A stretch of 64,000 nucleotides of DNA, taken from NCBI GenBank assembly GCA_025201345.1, contig JAIXMG010000018.1, positions 310,001-374,000 of the forward strand. Reading direction: 5' to 3'. The DNA is from Thamnidium elegans. Its lineage: Eukaryota > Mucoromycota > Mucoromycetes > Mucorales > Mucoraceae. Every line of letters begins with the position of its first letter. Positions within the stretch are counted from its first letter, which is position 1. Positions 10,901 through 23,338 of the stretch are shown here, one piece after another. Under the pieces are notes generated by a model. It was not told the origin of the DNA. It saw only the letters and a program-made list of their open reading frames with translations, and did not search any database. Position numbers and translations under genes: made by a program.

Positions 10901-12080
10901 TTGCTCTCACAGGAACAAAATGTTGTCCAATCAGAAATAGGGTTTCGCTACCGTAGGCCTCTTAGTTTTTTCTGGTTACCTTTTTCTTATGATATCTATT
11001 GCATTCCTTACGATATTTATAATGAAGACGGTCAATTTACGTATGATTCTACAGAAGAAATTATGTCAACTACCGATTATCCCAATATTGTTCTTGAAAC
11101 TTTTGGTTAATCATTCTTCTTATGTAAAGAATAAACCGTTGGAAAAACAACCGACTAAAACAAAAAGTCAACTACCTCAAATCCAGTGAAAGTTGCCTCA
11201 AAGAGGACAGGTATAGACTATAGCATTAATCAGAGAACAATGTTCATCGATCATACGATCTAATTACATGTGGGACAGAGGTATACCGCTGTGGCGGGGA
11301 GAGGGATTTTCAGGCCATCAGAATAGTGATCTTCAAGGTGCTTAATTAGCATATCTACATTCCAAGTATTTAACTTTTGTGAAACTGGAACAGGAATCGT
11401 TATAGAGTTGGTATATGTGGCTGTCTGTTTGAATACTTGCTGCTCGACATCTGCTATATGTTGAAAGTTTGTCGAACTTCGTTTGGAGCTATCTTAACTG
11501 GTAAAGGCTATCGTAGTTGTGGATATAGTGATTTGACTACTTTGAGTATTTTTGACGACAAATGCTCTTATGTACAGCAATTACTTTAAGAAGAACATCA
11601 TCCTTTCGTACGAGCATAAAAGAAAACAAAAACGCTAGAAAAAGAAAGCAGAACAATCAAAATAAGCTTCTTTAAAAGATGTAAATATAATAAAAAAAAA
11701 TACTTACTGGTATATATTGTTAAAAACGAAAAGAGAGAAGGAAAGAGTTCTTTTTTGAAAAAAAAAAAAAAAAAAAAAAAAGATATAGTATAATCATTTT
11801 TGTATATAAGAACATGTCTACAACTTGTTTCATACAAGATTTTTTTTTTAAAAAAAAAGCACTATGCTGAGAACGTGAGCACCTCTAGAACAAATCATTT
11901 GTTTTCGACCAATCATATCAGTTATAAAAATTCCTAATTTTCAATCTTATGCGAAAAGCAGTAGGAGCCCTTGCATGTGTAACAATTGTCGGGCACATCT
12001 ATTAGTTTCCGAATTTCTTTATTTAAGCCCTTTTTTCTATTGTCACCATTGTTCGCTTTGCTTACCAGAATAATAATTTA
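10901..12080. pseudogene. Degenerate coding remnants, possibly an old mobile element
   Basis: Three unconnected protein-like stretches lie here. On the plus strand 10901-11110 reads a frame ending in YDIYNEDGQFTYDSTEEI. On the minus strand about 11262-11497 stays open for some 78 codons with ordinary composition (for example LNTWNVDMLIKHLEDHYSDG) and ends in a CPTC-like pair. On the plus strand about 11946-12074 encodes a cysteine/histidine-rich tail (PCMCNNCRAHLL and CHHCSLC). None has a convincing start or splice context. I read them as broken pieces of one or more genes or transposons. Confidence 0.35.
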
Positions 12081-12166
12081 AATTCAACAGATGGTTAACT
12101 TTTTTTTTTCCCCTTTATTTTTTAAATTGATCGGTGATATGTAACTTTCTTCTTAATATTTCCGTC

Positions 12167-12172
12167 TTGGCA

Positions 12173-12204
<32 letters not shown>

Positions 12205-12299
12205 GTATTATGAATGTAAAATATTTATATATAAAAAACACAAGTACACGCGCACACATAGAATGTATTGAAATTAAAATCATGGCTATCATTCTAGAC

Positions 12300-12362
<63 letters not shown>

Positions 12363-12481
12363 CTGACTATACATTTAATTTTGTAATAATAGTATCAGTA
12401 GCTTATTAAGGAGAACAAAAATATTTTTTATTTTTTAGAGTATTTTTATTATGCAATTATATTTATTATGGCGGTATATGA
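12167..12481. repeat. Homopolymer-rich spacer with a 58-base A run
   Basis: A T run at about 12177-12204 is followed by an uninterrupted A run of about 58 bases at 12303-12360, the longest homopolymer in the window. The adjacent sequence is the 3' flank of CotH copy 2. Confidence 0.8.
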
Positions 12482-13826
12482 CTAATTATTTGCTTTCAAA
12501 TAGGAGTTAGCTGATATGGAAATCCATTGTTTTAATCCCATAATAGAAGGTCTGTTAATTGTGCCGTTGGTTGCTACTTCAAACCAAATTTTATCTTTCC
12601 CAATCCTTGAATAATAATCCAAGAAAGATTCTCCGTTACCAAACTGTCCGTCTTTTATTGCTACCTTGATCAATTGTTGACCAACAGAAAATGGTGGTAA
12701 AAGTACATAGTCTCTGGCGATCAAAGCGTCATAATAAACATCTTCCTGGATGAGACCAGAAAGTGAATTAATTCGGCTATATATCAAGTCCAAATTTTTA
12801 AAAGCACTTGCAAGCATATCATTAAATATTAATTTAAACTCTGGTACTTTAAGGATATTATAAAATAAAGGGCGCGAACTATTAAAGTCAGGATGATCTT
12901 CAAATCTTGTATAAAACGTAGTGTTTGCATAAAACAGACTACTTGAACCTAAAGTCATATCCATATCACTAGGAATAAAAATAAGTTGATCGTTTTGGTT
13001 TGCGTTGGTAAATAGATTGTAATTAGTAGCGGCCTGAATATATCCGTCGCTATTTCCTAGGAACAGTTCTAGGGCAAAACTATATAAAAATATGTTTTAG
13101 TCCGAAAGATTTATTTTTTTGTAAACTATGTTAAATACCTTCGTAATACACTGTCTGTATCTATCTGTTGGTTCCAAAGAGCAACTGCATTAGGTTCAGT
13201 TGAGGGCGCATTAGCCAAAAACTTGGTAAAATCAATGAGTCGTTGGAAGTTCGCAGCTGATTTTTCTCCGCTTTTTCTAGGGGCTTCTTCAATCTTGTAG
13301 GTAGGCGTTTTAAACGGATTGTCTACTGATTCATAGAGTGTTTCATTCTCACCAAGATAACGTAAAATTGCTTGGGTATTACCAGTATAAAGAGTTCCTT
13401 GATTATAATTTTCTTGATCGCCATTATTAAATTCGTTTGCCAACCACGATTCATCAAAATCTTCTTGAAGACCAAATAATCCATATGGTTTATTATTGAT
13501 AAATACTCTATTTTTTTATTTTTTTTTGTTAGTGAATGAATAAGTAAGTTTTTTCTTTCGCTTACCTCACAAATGAATATCCAGTAGAAGCTAAACCAAA
13601 AGAGTTTATCATATCGTAACATATCTTTTCCCGAATATAAGCAGGATCCGTGCTAAGCGAGCGTAACTTGAGTCGTCGGTAGCCAAATAAACTACCTTTT
13701 TTACCAAAATCTAGTTTATACGATGACTTGGGAGAGAACCTAGTACCCCGTCCTGAGATTTTTACTTCAACCGCATTCAATGTATGAACCTCACTTAATC
13801 TATTGCGTTTTGGTTAATACAATCTC

Positions 13827-13864
<38 letters not shown>

Positions 13865-14446
13865 ACCCAATATACGTTAAATCCAAATTAATTTTAATTT
13901 TTGAATATATGTTAGCGTGAATATTTCTAACATCAGATTTCGACCCAGATAAAAATAAGGTAGGGATTTGGTCGTCTTTATGAAGACCTGAGTTCTTTCT
14001 ATTAATTGAGGATAAATGAGGGTACATTTGTGGAAACTCTGGAATAGGGTATGTGTTCATCGATATACCATAAACCTCGTTGTAGGAGGCATTTATGACT
14101 GGTGCCCGTGAAAAAGGTTCGATATCTCTCTTTCCAAAGATACTTTTTGCTGTGTACTTGTACCCTATTGTAGCCATAGGCGCACTACCCGTAAAAATAT
14201 AAGGGGTCTCTGGCAATGCGGATAAAGGATACGCGGTTTTATCATTATCGATCATCACCGCTATCGAGTGTCTCTCATCGGAAGAGTAAGATATGACGCT
14301 GTACGTAACATTTTGCGCGCAGTTGACAGAGACTGTTGCCAAAAGCGAAATAAAAAGGACTTTAACTACAAGTAAATATATTAGCAACATGTATTTTTTT
14401 AAAAAATAATATTGTTTTACGTACATATACTACTATTTAATGTCAT
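12482..14446 (-). CDS. CotH-family spore-coat/surface protein, copy 2
   Basis: Five exons (12482-13079, 13139-13507, 13566-13799, 13867-14365, 14425-14446) give 573 residues. The structure mirrors copy 1: a tiny first exon (22 bases, or 16 if the alternative GTATAT donor is used), the signal-peptide-like segment VLFISLLATVSVNCA at the start of exon 2, and a third exon of exactly 234 bases in both genes. The CotH core shows ISGRGTRFSPKSSYKLDFG, LKLRSLSTDPAYIREKICYD, VFINNKPYGLFGL and SDMDMTLG. It is predicted to be secreted or surface-exposed, with no hydrophobic C-terminus. The sequence differs widely from copy 1, so the duplication is old. One intron carries a T run of about 32 bases. Confidence 0.9.
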
Positions 14447-16676
14447 TATTACTACTTGTACACAAAATAAATAAATAAAAATAAAGAGAAGAGAAAAGGG
14501 TAACAGATACAATTCGTTTTTTTTTATAAAGATAAAAAACACTTGCATAGCACGTTAGTATATCAATCCAGGAAAATCCGTATATATAATTTTTTTAGTA
14601 AACTAATTATGTTTCTGTTTTTTTTTTGGTTTCAAATAAGGATACATAGATACTTTATTCTGTCGTCAAGAGGATACTCTATGTGCTTCTTTTTTTTCGA
14701 TTAAGAAAGAAAAAGAGCAAAGAAACCCTAGATAAATACGATTCTGTACTTGTCTGCATAGAAATTAAGCTATTATAGAACGAGTTCTATAATTACAAGT
14801 TATATAAATATGTATTCTTTTTTACATAAATATATATGACACTATATAAAATTTGAATCAGACTCATCAATTTATACTGCTATAATACTATAGAGTAACT
14901 ATGTATTTATTAAAATAACAAGTTTCAGAAAGCGCATATAAGTACTTTGCTGATCTCTTTCTTTTTTGCTGCCGCCCTGCCTATTTTAGGTCTTCGCCAA
15001 GACCCGGGAGAGATGTTCGTATTTTTAGACGACATATACATGTATACTAATGAACATAAGGATCATTTAAGCTATAATCTTCACTTATAATATATGTATA
15101 TTCGATATATATATATATATAAGTTTAAATTAATATTCTTTTAACAACATATATTTATAGAACCTATCACCAGTTGGTTGATATTACAGAATAAGCACAT
15201 AAGCAACGTTCAGGAACTTCTATATGAACGATTTTTAGCCAAAAGAACTTTGTATTATAATACTATTCACCAAGCCATTTAATCGAGTATTACAAAACCA
15301 TCAGTTGGGGGACAATAATCCCCATTCCTTTGAGTTTTAAGGAATCGTACAACGTTTTTAAGAAAAAGTCATTCAGAAGCACTGTATATGTTTATAAAGA
15401 GAGATAGACTTATTAAAGAAGTGCAGATTAATCGAAGCTGGTGTATTTTTGTATTGGAAATAGTGTTAACCTTATTGTTCATAGTATCTTTGAATTACGT
15501 AAAAGAGCTGTATCTACGTCCTTTTTTGTTTTGTTAACGCTCATTATTTTCTCATCAAAGAGCCTTGTTTCATTAGAAATACTAATAAGCTTTCATCTTT
15601 CTTTTTTTTTTTTTTTTGTGTAATATTCTCACTTACCTCTCTGATCATTGTTACATGGAATTGTATAACATTATTCGATTGTTTTGAGGTCAATTTTAAA
15701 AATAATAATATATATCTTAAAACGGAAGTACTAGGCACTAAAAAAAAAAAAAAAAAGTCAAAGCATCTTTGGGTTTTTTTTAGATGTGACCCGACAGGCT
15801 ATATACTCTGATTTATTTTTTTGGTGGTACGTGAAATCGATCAAAACGGTAGAAATGTATAACAGTTACTTTGTATGTGATACGCATTTTTATTATTATT
15901 AAAAGTAACAAAATAATGTCGCAGTTACTGTGTTAATAATTAGAGAAAAACATATATATCCATTATACGCGTATATATTCAAAACCATATATTTTATATT
16001 CTACGTCATTTTCTCAAGCAAATAAGTTATATTTCTGATAATTCTACAATTACACAAGTTCATGCGATATCAATGTGAGAAAGAGAAAGAGAAAGAGAAA
16101 GAGAAGTGCAGTATAGTGATCAAAAGTAGTACAAATAGCATTGCCATCCAAATTTCCTCTTCGTTCTCATACCATTTGTGTTACACTCTTCCACTCCCTC
16201 TCTTTCTCTCTTTTTTTTAATAAGCTTCTTTTCATGTTTATGTTTTTGATTTATAATTGTAAAATATTATGTTAGGAAGAACTTTTACATCCATGGTTAC
16301 AAAAATATTACACGGATTTTCTTTTTTAAAAAAAAACAATGGAAAGGCAGGATTACTATTTGACTGAGCGTGCCTAGCTTGGATGCCCGTTTTAATTGAT
16401 CACGCATGATATAGGTCACATGTAAGCATAAAACCAATGTAATATAGTTTCCACATTTATTTGACGTGGCATTCACAATGATATATCGTCTTTTGATTTT
16501 CTCACTACCAGAAAAAAGACAAAATGTGTGTGTGAGTAAAAATTACTCTAGAGCATATCTTTGGGACTTTATTAAACGGGTAACTAATATTACACACCTA
16601 GTGTTATACAATAAGACATAATGTCTTGGCTAGGCTCTATTACTATATAGAAACATGACATTAGATGGAAGTTAAA
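14447..16676. other. Long gene-poor spacer
   Basis: About 2.2 kb without a recognisable gene. It includes an AT repeat at 15108-15121, a 49-codon open frame at 15388-15537 with one hydrophobic helix that I cannot support as a gene, and a GAGAAA microsatellite at 16077-16103. Part of it must be the promoter region of the HsbA-like gene downstream. Confidence 0.5.
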
Positions 16677-16693
16677 GAAAAAAAAAATAATAG

Positions 16694-16700
16694 TATAAAT
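16694..16700 (+). promoter_or_regulatory. TATA box of the HsbA-like gene
   Basis: TATAAAT lies 76 bases upstream of the ATG at 16770, a usual spacing for a strongly expressed secreted fungal protein. This is inferred from sequence and position only. Confidence 0.5.
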
Positions 16701-16769
16701 AGGATAAGAATTACGCGAGATATTTTTTTTTTTCATTATCAAACACTTTTAGTTTAAACAATATCAAAA

Positions 16770-17454
16770 ATGCGCGCCTTCTCCACTTTACTCATCGCTG
16801 CTGCTCTTGCACTCTCCGGTAAGTTACTTTCTAAAATAAAAGCTATTTACTACATTGATCGTCTAATATATATACTAATAGCCCACGCCGCTTTGGTTAA
16901 GCGTACGGATGACCCTCAAATCCAATTGTGTATGGACGACCTCACCGATGCCAATGCCCAACTTGCTATTGTCAAGGATGCCGTAAGTATTTAAAATAAT
17001 GTATTGAAGGGTATTTATAAACATTACGCTAACGCGTATATAGGTTGATACCTTTGACCGTTCTAAAGGTTATTCTGGTGCCCTCAATATCCATGACGAG
17101 GAACAAGTTCTTGAAGCTCGTCTTAAAACTGCCGGCACATCCTGTTGTGCAGTTAGCGCTGTCGCCAGCACTGCTGATGCCGATGCTTTCCTCGACGTTG
17201 TCGACACCATGGTCCCCTTAGTTCAAGGTGCTTTAACCTCTATTGTCACCAAGAAGCCCGAGTTCGATGCCATCTTCCTTGCTACCACCATCGTCAAGAC
17301 CGATATCAAGAACTTGAACAACCAAGCCAACCAGTTGCTCGACAACTGTTTGTTTGATGTCACACCTCCCTCACACACAGCTATTGCTACTACTCATGTT
17401 GCTGCCATCAAGTCTGCTTTCGCTACTGCCAAGACCGCTTACGGTATCCCATAA
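16770..17454 (+). CDS. Hydrophobic surface-binding protein A (HsbA)-like secreted protein
   Basis: Three exons (16770-16818, 16882-16982, 17044-17454) give 186 residues. A signal peptide is evident (MRAFSTLLIAAALALS, ending near AHAALVKR, with a possible KR processing site). The mature part is an all-helical, Ala/Thr/Asp-rich domain: QLCMDDLTDANAQLAIVKDAV, a CC pair (TSCCAV), DTMVPLVQGALTSI and NQANQLLDNC. This matches the pattern of HsbA/cell-wall galactomannoprotein-type proteins, which are secreted, coat hydrophobic surfaces and can recruit hydrolases. The coding sequence is visibly richer in C and G than its surroundings, which suggests codon optimisation and high expression. A small TATA-type promoter lies directly upstream. 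Confidence 0.8.
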
Positions 17455-17680
17455 ATCTAAGGATTCTTTTTTTTTTTAAAAAATTTTGCTATATTATTTT
17501 TTTTTTCCCTTCTGTGAAGGTTTTTTAATAATAAAGTATAAAAATCCGTCTTCTCCCTCTCCTCTTATAACAAATAATTTGTTTCTCTCGCCCCCCCCCC
17601 TTTTTTTTTGTTATATATATATATTATTTCAATAGTGTACTAAGGTTTTTTTTATTACTATATAGGTTGTAGTTTCTTTT

Positions 17681-18421
17681 TTAAGCAAATTCAGCACTAT
17701 CGCCATCTCTGACATTTTGATAAGCACCAGAAGGGAATGCACCAGGAGCTTCTGACCAATCTATACAAAACAATAAATATACCGAATACTTTTTTTAGTG
17801 ATTTGTATACTTACTGCCAGCGCTTATAGAATCGCCACGTTCTTTAAGGTTATTAATACCAGAATATACAGAGATCGGCTACAAAAAATTATAAGCATAT
17901 ATTTATATATACATATATATAGAAATGCGCTTAAAACTAACCTTGATAATTAAACTAATAACATTGAAGCTAAATAACAAATATATTAGTATCTATATAC
18001 CAAGTTTTATAAAGACTTACAATAAAGCAAAGCCAAAACCACTTTCGTCTTGATGGTTAACACCATGTAAAAAAATCCATATGATATCCAACAAGATACT
18101 AAAAGCTAATACACCCGTAAACTATAGAGGTGTGTGTGTATGTGTGTGAATAAAATAAAACTCGGTGCAATAAAAGATAAAAACATACTGTTTTAATGGG
18201 TGAATTAGACTCTCGGTTATTGTATGCCCAAATACCGAAAAAGAAGATGGGAATGTTATAAGTCGGATTAGAAGCAATAGCACCTAAAAGTGCAAGGCCC
18301 TTTTTTAAAAAGTAACTTTAGTAAAAAAAAAAAAAAAGTTTTAAAAAATAAGCTTTACCAAGTGTAAGCCTAAAAGACTAGCCAAGTTTACTTGTTGAAC
18401 TGTGTTTTGGAAAGATTCCAT
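17681..18421 (-). CDS. AGTRAP-like four-helix membrane protein
   Basis: Six exons (17681-17760, 17815-17878, 17942-17969, 18021-18121, 18189-18299, 18359-18421) give 148 residues. The protein has about four membrane segments: LASLLGLHLGLALLGAIAS, IPIFFFGIWAYNN, VLAFSILLDIIWIFLH and a VISLIIKPISVY segment. The motif order FGIWA..NRES, the LDI helix, GFGFA, LIIKP, then a cytosolic tail with GAYQNV, follows the angiotensin II type-1 receptor-associated protein family (AGTRAP). Animal members sit in intracellular membranes and affect receptor trafficking; the fungal role is not known to me. One exon is only 28 bases. The gene is convergent with the HsbA-like gene. Confidence 0.75.
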
Positions 18422-19077
18422 ATTTAATAAAGATGAGAAAAAAATGCTTATGTTCGTGTTTTTGAATACCACTCTCTCAAAAAGGGGATCTTTAGCAAAT
18501 ACTTTTTTTTTTAAAAGCCAGGAGGGGGCTGTTTGTTTCACAAAACCCGTTAACTGTATACACTACTTTTCTTTTCTTCTTTTCCTGCTTGCAGGATTTT
18601 TAAGTTTGTATCTTTTTGACGTATTAAATAACATTTTTTTTTTATTGAAAATAATTGGTACAAGAGAAATTATATTCTAGATTTAGAGTAATTAGTTAAT
18701 CCTTTTTTTTTACTTATAGTTAAAACTACAACACTCTTTATATCGTTCAATAGAGAAAGAGCTTAGTTCTTGCATAAGAAAGTTATTAAACCAAAGTATC
18801 TTGACTTTTAGAATTTATTACAGGATTATCTCCAAAAAAATATAGCTAAAGAGAAGCCTGTTTTTTAAGATTCAGGTCCTGTGTTACTTTGCTAAAAAAC
18901 GTTTTTTAATTACATGTTATTCCCGACAATTATATTTTTACTTGGCGAAAAAAAGATAAATGTCTTTATCCTCCTTCTTTCCCCCCCCCCCCCTTTTTTT
19001 TATTCTTCTTTTTTTTTTTTTTTTTTTTGTCCCTTTTTTTTTTTCCTTCTTCTCCTTTTTAACTGCTATTAAATAAA
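18422..19077. other. Divergent intergenic region
   Basis: About 650 bases between the AGTRAP-like gene (minus) and the TMCO4-like gene (plus), presumably holding both promoters. The segment just before the plus-strand ATG is a pyrimidine tract with C and T runs (18979-19060). No other gene is seen. Confidence 0.5.
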
Positions 19078-22028
19078 ATGAGTAAAACAGACTCTACAAT
19101 AAATACCGAGAAAGATGAAGTGGAGAGTATATGTTCAATAACAAAGAACGAAAAGATACTGATACCAGAAAGTCATCAACTTACAGCCGAATTATTAGCG
19201 GAACAAAATGAATTATATTCAAGTAAATTGTTACCTAAACCAAACGCTATTCGAGCATGGGCAGCGGATTTACCTGAAGTACCAGATACAGTTCAACCTA
19301 TCTTGACGACCTCCAGTATCTTTGAGATGGAATCCATAGCAGCCAGCCAACAACCAACTCATCAAATTCAAGAAACAAAAGACGTCTTTTCTGAAACACA
19401 AAAGATTGCGTATGTCAGCTTATGTTATTTAACTAGTTTGGAAGTAGTGTATGATTTCGAAGGAAAGGATTTTACGTATGCTCGAATGAGTGCAAATAAT
19501 TGGCAAAGAAAATTAATGAGAATACTATTCTCTCATATGAATATTTCCAATGATGGTAACATTTTAATTTATAAAATTATCCCTTTCTTCTAATTAATAT
19601 ATACATATTATAGAAATTAAAATGGTTGAATCTTTATCTAAACATAATATTTTACCTACTGATTTGGTTCATCAATTTACCTCACAAGGAGAAACCACCG
19701 AAGTTGAACTGACACTGGAGAACAAAGTGATAGTGGATTTAAGCTGGACAGTAATGTGCGATTTATTTTTAATTTGTCTTAGCACAGAAAACTATGATGC
19801 TCGTTCCAGAGTGTTTGTGGCACGTATCGCATCCTATCTCTCATTAGATTGGTTTCAACTCATTGGTTTTGAAAAGAGGATTGCTCAACATCTTTTACAG
19901 GATACAAATGCATGGGAGACGGAGACAGTGACAAGTGTAGCAACTACAATGACGACCATGACTATGACTAACGTAGATAGTACTGGTTTTGTAAAAAACG
20001 ATATGGAAAGACAGAGTAGAAACAATCAAAGAAAAAAGAAGAGATATGTCATGATTGGATTGGCTACCATTGGTGGCGGCTTGATTTTAGGTCTGAGTGC
20101 TGGGTTAATGGCTCCGGTGATTGCTGGTGGTCTAGGTGCTATCTTGACCACTGTAGGTGTGACAGGTACGGGAAGCTTTTTAGGTGGTACGGCTGGTATT
20201 GCTTTAATTACAGGTGGTGCTACTGTTGCAGGTGGAAGTAAGTTTTCTTTTTTAAAAAAGACTCTCATCCGCTTTTATTAATTTTTTTGCTGATCTTTTT
20301 TGTGTGTGTAACTTTTTGATTAGGAATTGGAGGTTGGTATTATTATTATTTTTAAACAGCGAAGCTTTTATTATTATTTATTAACACACATACAAAAATA
20401 GGTAAAAGTATGAATAAACGTATGAAAACAATCAATACGTTTGAATTCCTTCCAGTCTATGTGGATGAAAACGTAAATTGTATAATCACGGTTACTGGGT
20501 AAAAAGAAAGTTGATAAATTTAGTTTTAGTATATATATATAACCGATATATAACTATTTTTAGATGGTTACCAAATAAAGAAAAGGAAGAAACTTCGTTA
20601 CCTTTTAGCACGCTAGATCATTTAATGGGCGATCATTATACCCTTTATTGGGAACCGGAGATGCTGGAAGAACTAGGTGGTGCCTTTCGTATATTTGCAA
20701 CTGAAGCCGTTACATTTTCTATTCAACAAGCTTTAGCACATACAATTATGGGTGCCTTATTAGCAGGTTTGGCTTTCCCACTCGCGTTAACAAAATTAGG
20801 TTATATTGTAGATAATCCATGGGCAAATGCATTAGACCGTTCTAGACTAGCAGGTCTTATTCTGGCAGACAGTTTAATGAACCGAAATTTAGGTGCTAGA
20901 CCCATCACTTTAGTGGGGTATTCTTTGGGAGCCCGTGTAATTTTCTTTTGCTTATTAGAGTTGGCTAGAGTCAAGGCGTTTGGGTTAATTGAAAACGTTG
21001 CCTTGTTTGGTACTCCTGTCAGTGCTTCTAAAGCCGAATGGAACGAATGCACAACCATCGTATCGGGTAGATTTGTAAATGGGTATGCTACCAATGATTG
21101 GTTATTAGGGTTCTTGTTTAGAACTTCTACGGCTGGTCTTGGAAATATCGCTGGGCTCCGTCCGTTATCGCATATTGAAGGAAACAGAGTGCAGAATTTG
21201 GATTGCACAGATTTAGTTACAGGACATTTAAGCTATCGATCATCGATGCCTAAACTATTAAAACGCGCTGGCTTTGTAGTCACTTCAGAAGAACTTCCTG
21301 TCGTAGAAAAAGAAGGGGATACACCAGAAGCAGATATTATTGCTAATTTAGGCGACATTAAAAATAAGCACTTGGATTCCGCTTCTTTGCTGAAAAAGAA
21401 AAGTTCGTTTTCTTCGCTTTCTTCAGGAAAAGCATCTATTCAACTCTCAAAGTCACCTAATATAGACTCTCAAAGTTTAAATGAAACTATACCAGAGCGT
21501 ACCGTCTCTTCATCAACGGAACCTCATACATCATCATCATCAAGATCTTCAGACGAAAAAAGAGCAAGTCAAATGTCAGATTTCGATATTATTGCAGATA
21601 TTATTGCTAACGCAACAGCAGCAGCGTCTTCAAGACCAGGTACCTATAGTTCTTTATCATCTGGTAAAGCATCTATTACCAGCAGTATGGCGTCTGAGCC
21701 TAGCTTAACAACTACTTCATCTACTTCTACTGCATCTAATAATCGAAGAGCAACAACATTGAATAATTTATTTGGAGGTGGATCTAAATCAGAATCAACT
21801 GAAAATCGGACTATTAGTAGTAGATCGTCTAATTTATTTAGCAGTAAATCATCGTTGTTTGGAAGAAAGAAAGTAGAAACAGAAGAAGAAAAGGAATTAA
21901 GAGACGCTGGTGTCGAAATCAAAGAAATTAAAAGTACTTTAAAGCTTTTAGTTGTACCGAAAGAAATAACAAATCCAATGCCTTTAATTAAACTAGAAGC
22001 ACCTCAACATGCTAGATTAAACCGGTAA
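19078..22028 (+). CDS. TMCO4/Mil1-type DUF726 membrane protein with alpha/beta-hydrolase fold
   Basis: Five exons (19078-19555, 19614-20237, 20324-20332, 20402-20498, 20564-22028) give 890 residues. Exon 3 is a 9-base microexon that restores the conserved RIGGKSM junction. A glycine-rich membrane segment (ATIGGGLILGLSAGLMAPVI, then ALITGGATVAGG) precedes INTFEFLPVYV, CIITVTGWLP and a lipase-like nucleophile elbow ITLVGYSLGARVIF with downstream ENVALFGTPVSA. This arrangement is typical of the DUF726/TMCO4 family, which includes yeast Mil1, a predicted membrane lipase. The C-terminal 250 residues are a Ser/Thr-rich, probably disordered tail. The gene is convergent with CCDC25, with 143 bases between stops. 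Confidence 0.85.
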
Positions 22029-22171
22029 AAAAAAACATACATACACACACACACACTCTCTCTCTATTTGTACAGCATACATATATATATATATACTTTC
22101 ATGGCTTTTTTTTTCTAAGGACATGAATCCACTACATACATTATTACTCTAAAATAAAATCTATATATTTA

Positions 22172-22759
22172 TTACATGAAATCCTCTTCGGCTTCATTAA
22201 TATCTTCAACTTCAGTTTCTCTCCAATTAGACTTCATTTGAGAAGGATCAAACATATCATTAATTTCCTTTTCTGCTCTCTTCTTTTCTTCAGACAAAAT
22301 ACGAGCCTTTTCTTTCTATTATCATCAACCATACTTTATCAGTTATTCTATCAAATCAAAATACTCTCTTTCTTCTTTACCTCTGCAAATTCATCTAATC
22401 TAGCATTCTTTCTATCAATCTTTTCTCTTTGAATTCTTTCTAATCGAAGATCAGGGAACTTTTCAACCTTGGTCTTATTTAATCGATTGACAACTTCGTT
22501 AATACGCTTATCGACAAAAACGCGCTTCACCTTTTTATTATTATGAAAAGTAACTTGGCCTGTCTCCATACCGGGAGTCTTTTTAAGATTGTCCCAAGGT
22601 GTGTAAATAACGGTGATGCCGTTCTTCTTATTACCTTCGATACTGTTGGCTTTTACAAGTTGCGCACAGTCTTCAACGACTGCTTGCGGGATATCAAGCC
22701 ATGTTTGTCCAGGTTGTAACCGGACGTATACGTGTGCACTAGAAAGTTTATCAACGTGG

Positions 22760-22794
<35 letters not shown>

Positions 22795-23163
22795 AATCAT
22801 GCAAGATTTGTCAGTGATTTTATGTCTCTTTTTTTTTTCGGTTGTATTTTTTTTTTACCCTAATAATAAAAGTTGTTATTACAGAGTGTGATATTTTTTT
22901 ATAAGAAAAAAATGGGTTTTATTACCAAATGTCTTCAGGAAAACCATATGTAATCAAGTCATCATCTGTACATTTTACATTCATCAGTCAACAGAAACAA
23001 AAAAAAAGGGGGGGGGGTCCAAAAAATATATTTACTTTCAAATTTATCCTTTCCCATGTAAATGGTGACAGGAGGGTCAACAACTATATTAAAATTTAGT
23101 TGGTGAGTTATTATATCAAAAAGAAGCAGCCGACTTACTATTGCTAGAATAATACAAGACCAT
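22172..23163 (-). CDS. CCDC25/Jlp2 homologue (NFACT-R domain)
   Basis: Exons 22172-22315, 22381-22761, 22859 (a single G), 22926-22965, 23036-23083 and 23139-23163 give 212 residues, near the 208 of human CCDC25. Conserved blocks include VTIYMGKDKFE, DDLITYGFPEDIW, FHVDKLSSAHVYVRLQ, CAQLVKANSIEG, VIYTPWDNLKK and a charged coiled-coil tail (KTKVEKFPDLRLERIQREK) ending in EEDFM. The tryptophan codon before FHVDKLSS can be built only by inserting one G from TTATTAG-G-GTAAAA between two introns of 66 and 97 bases. The family carries the NFACT-R/DUF814 fold; yeast Jlp2 is the counterpart. The 97-base intron contains a T run of 28 bases, read on the plus strand. Confidence 0.88.
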
Positions 23164-23338
23164 GTTATTTTTTTTTTTAAAAAAAAATGAGAGAAAAGGG
23201 GTGTGTGTGTTCAATCGAAAAAAGAGTTGAATACAGAGGCTTATCCGTGACTATTATTCATCCTATATGCTATATATTCCAGCTCTATTTTTTTTTTTTT
23301 TTTTTTCTTTTTTTTTTTTAAATAATCTTTATACAAAA

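Noticed and set aside
15388..15537. 49-codon plus-strand frame with one hydrophobic helix
   Set aside because: It is short, has no recognisable family or splice partners, and lies in AT-rich spacer where such frames arise by chance.
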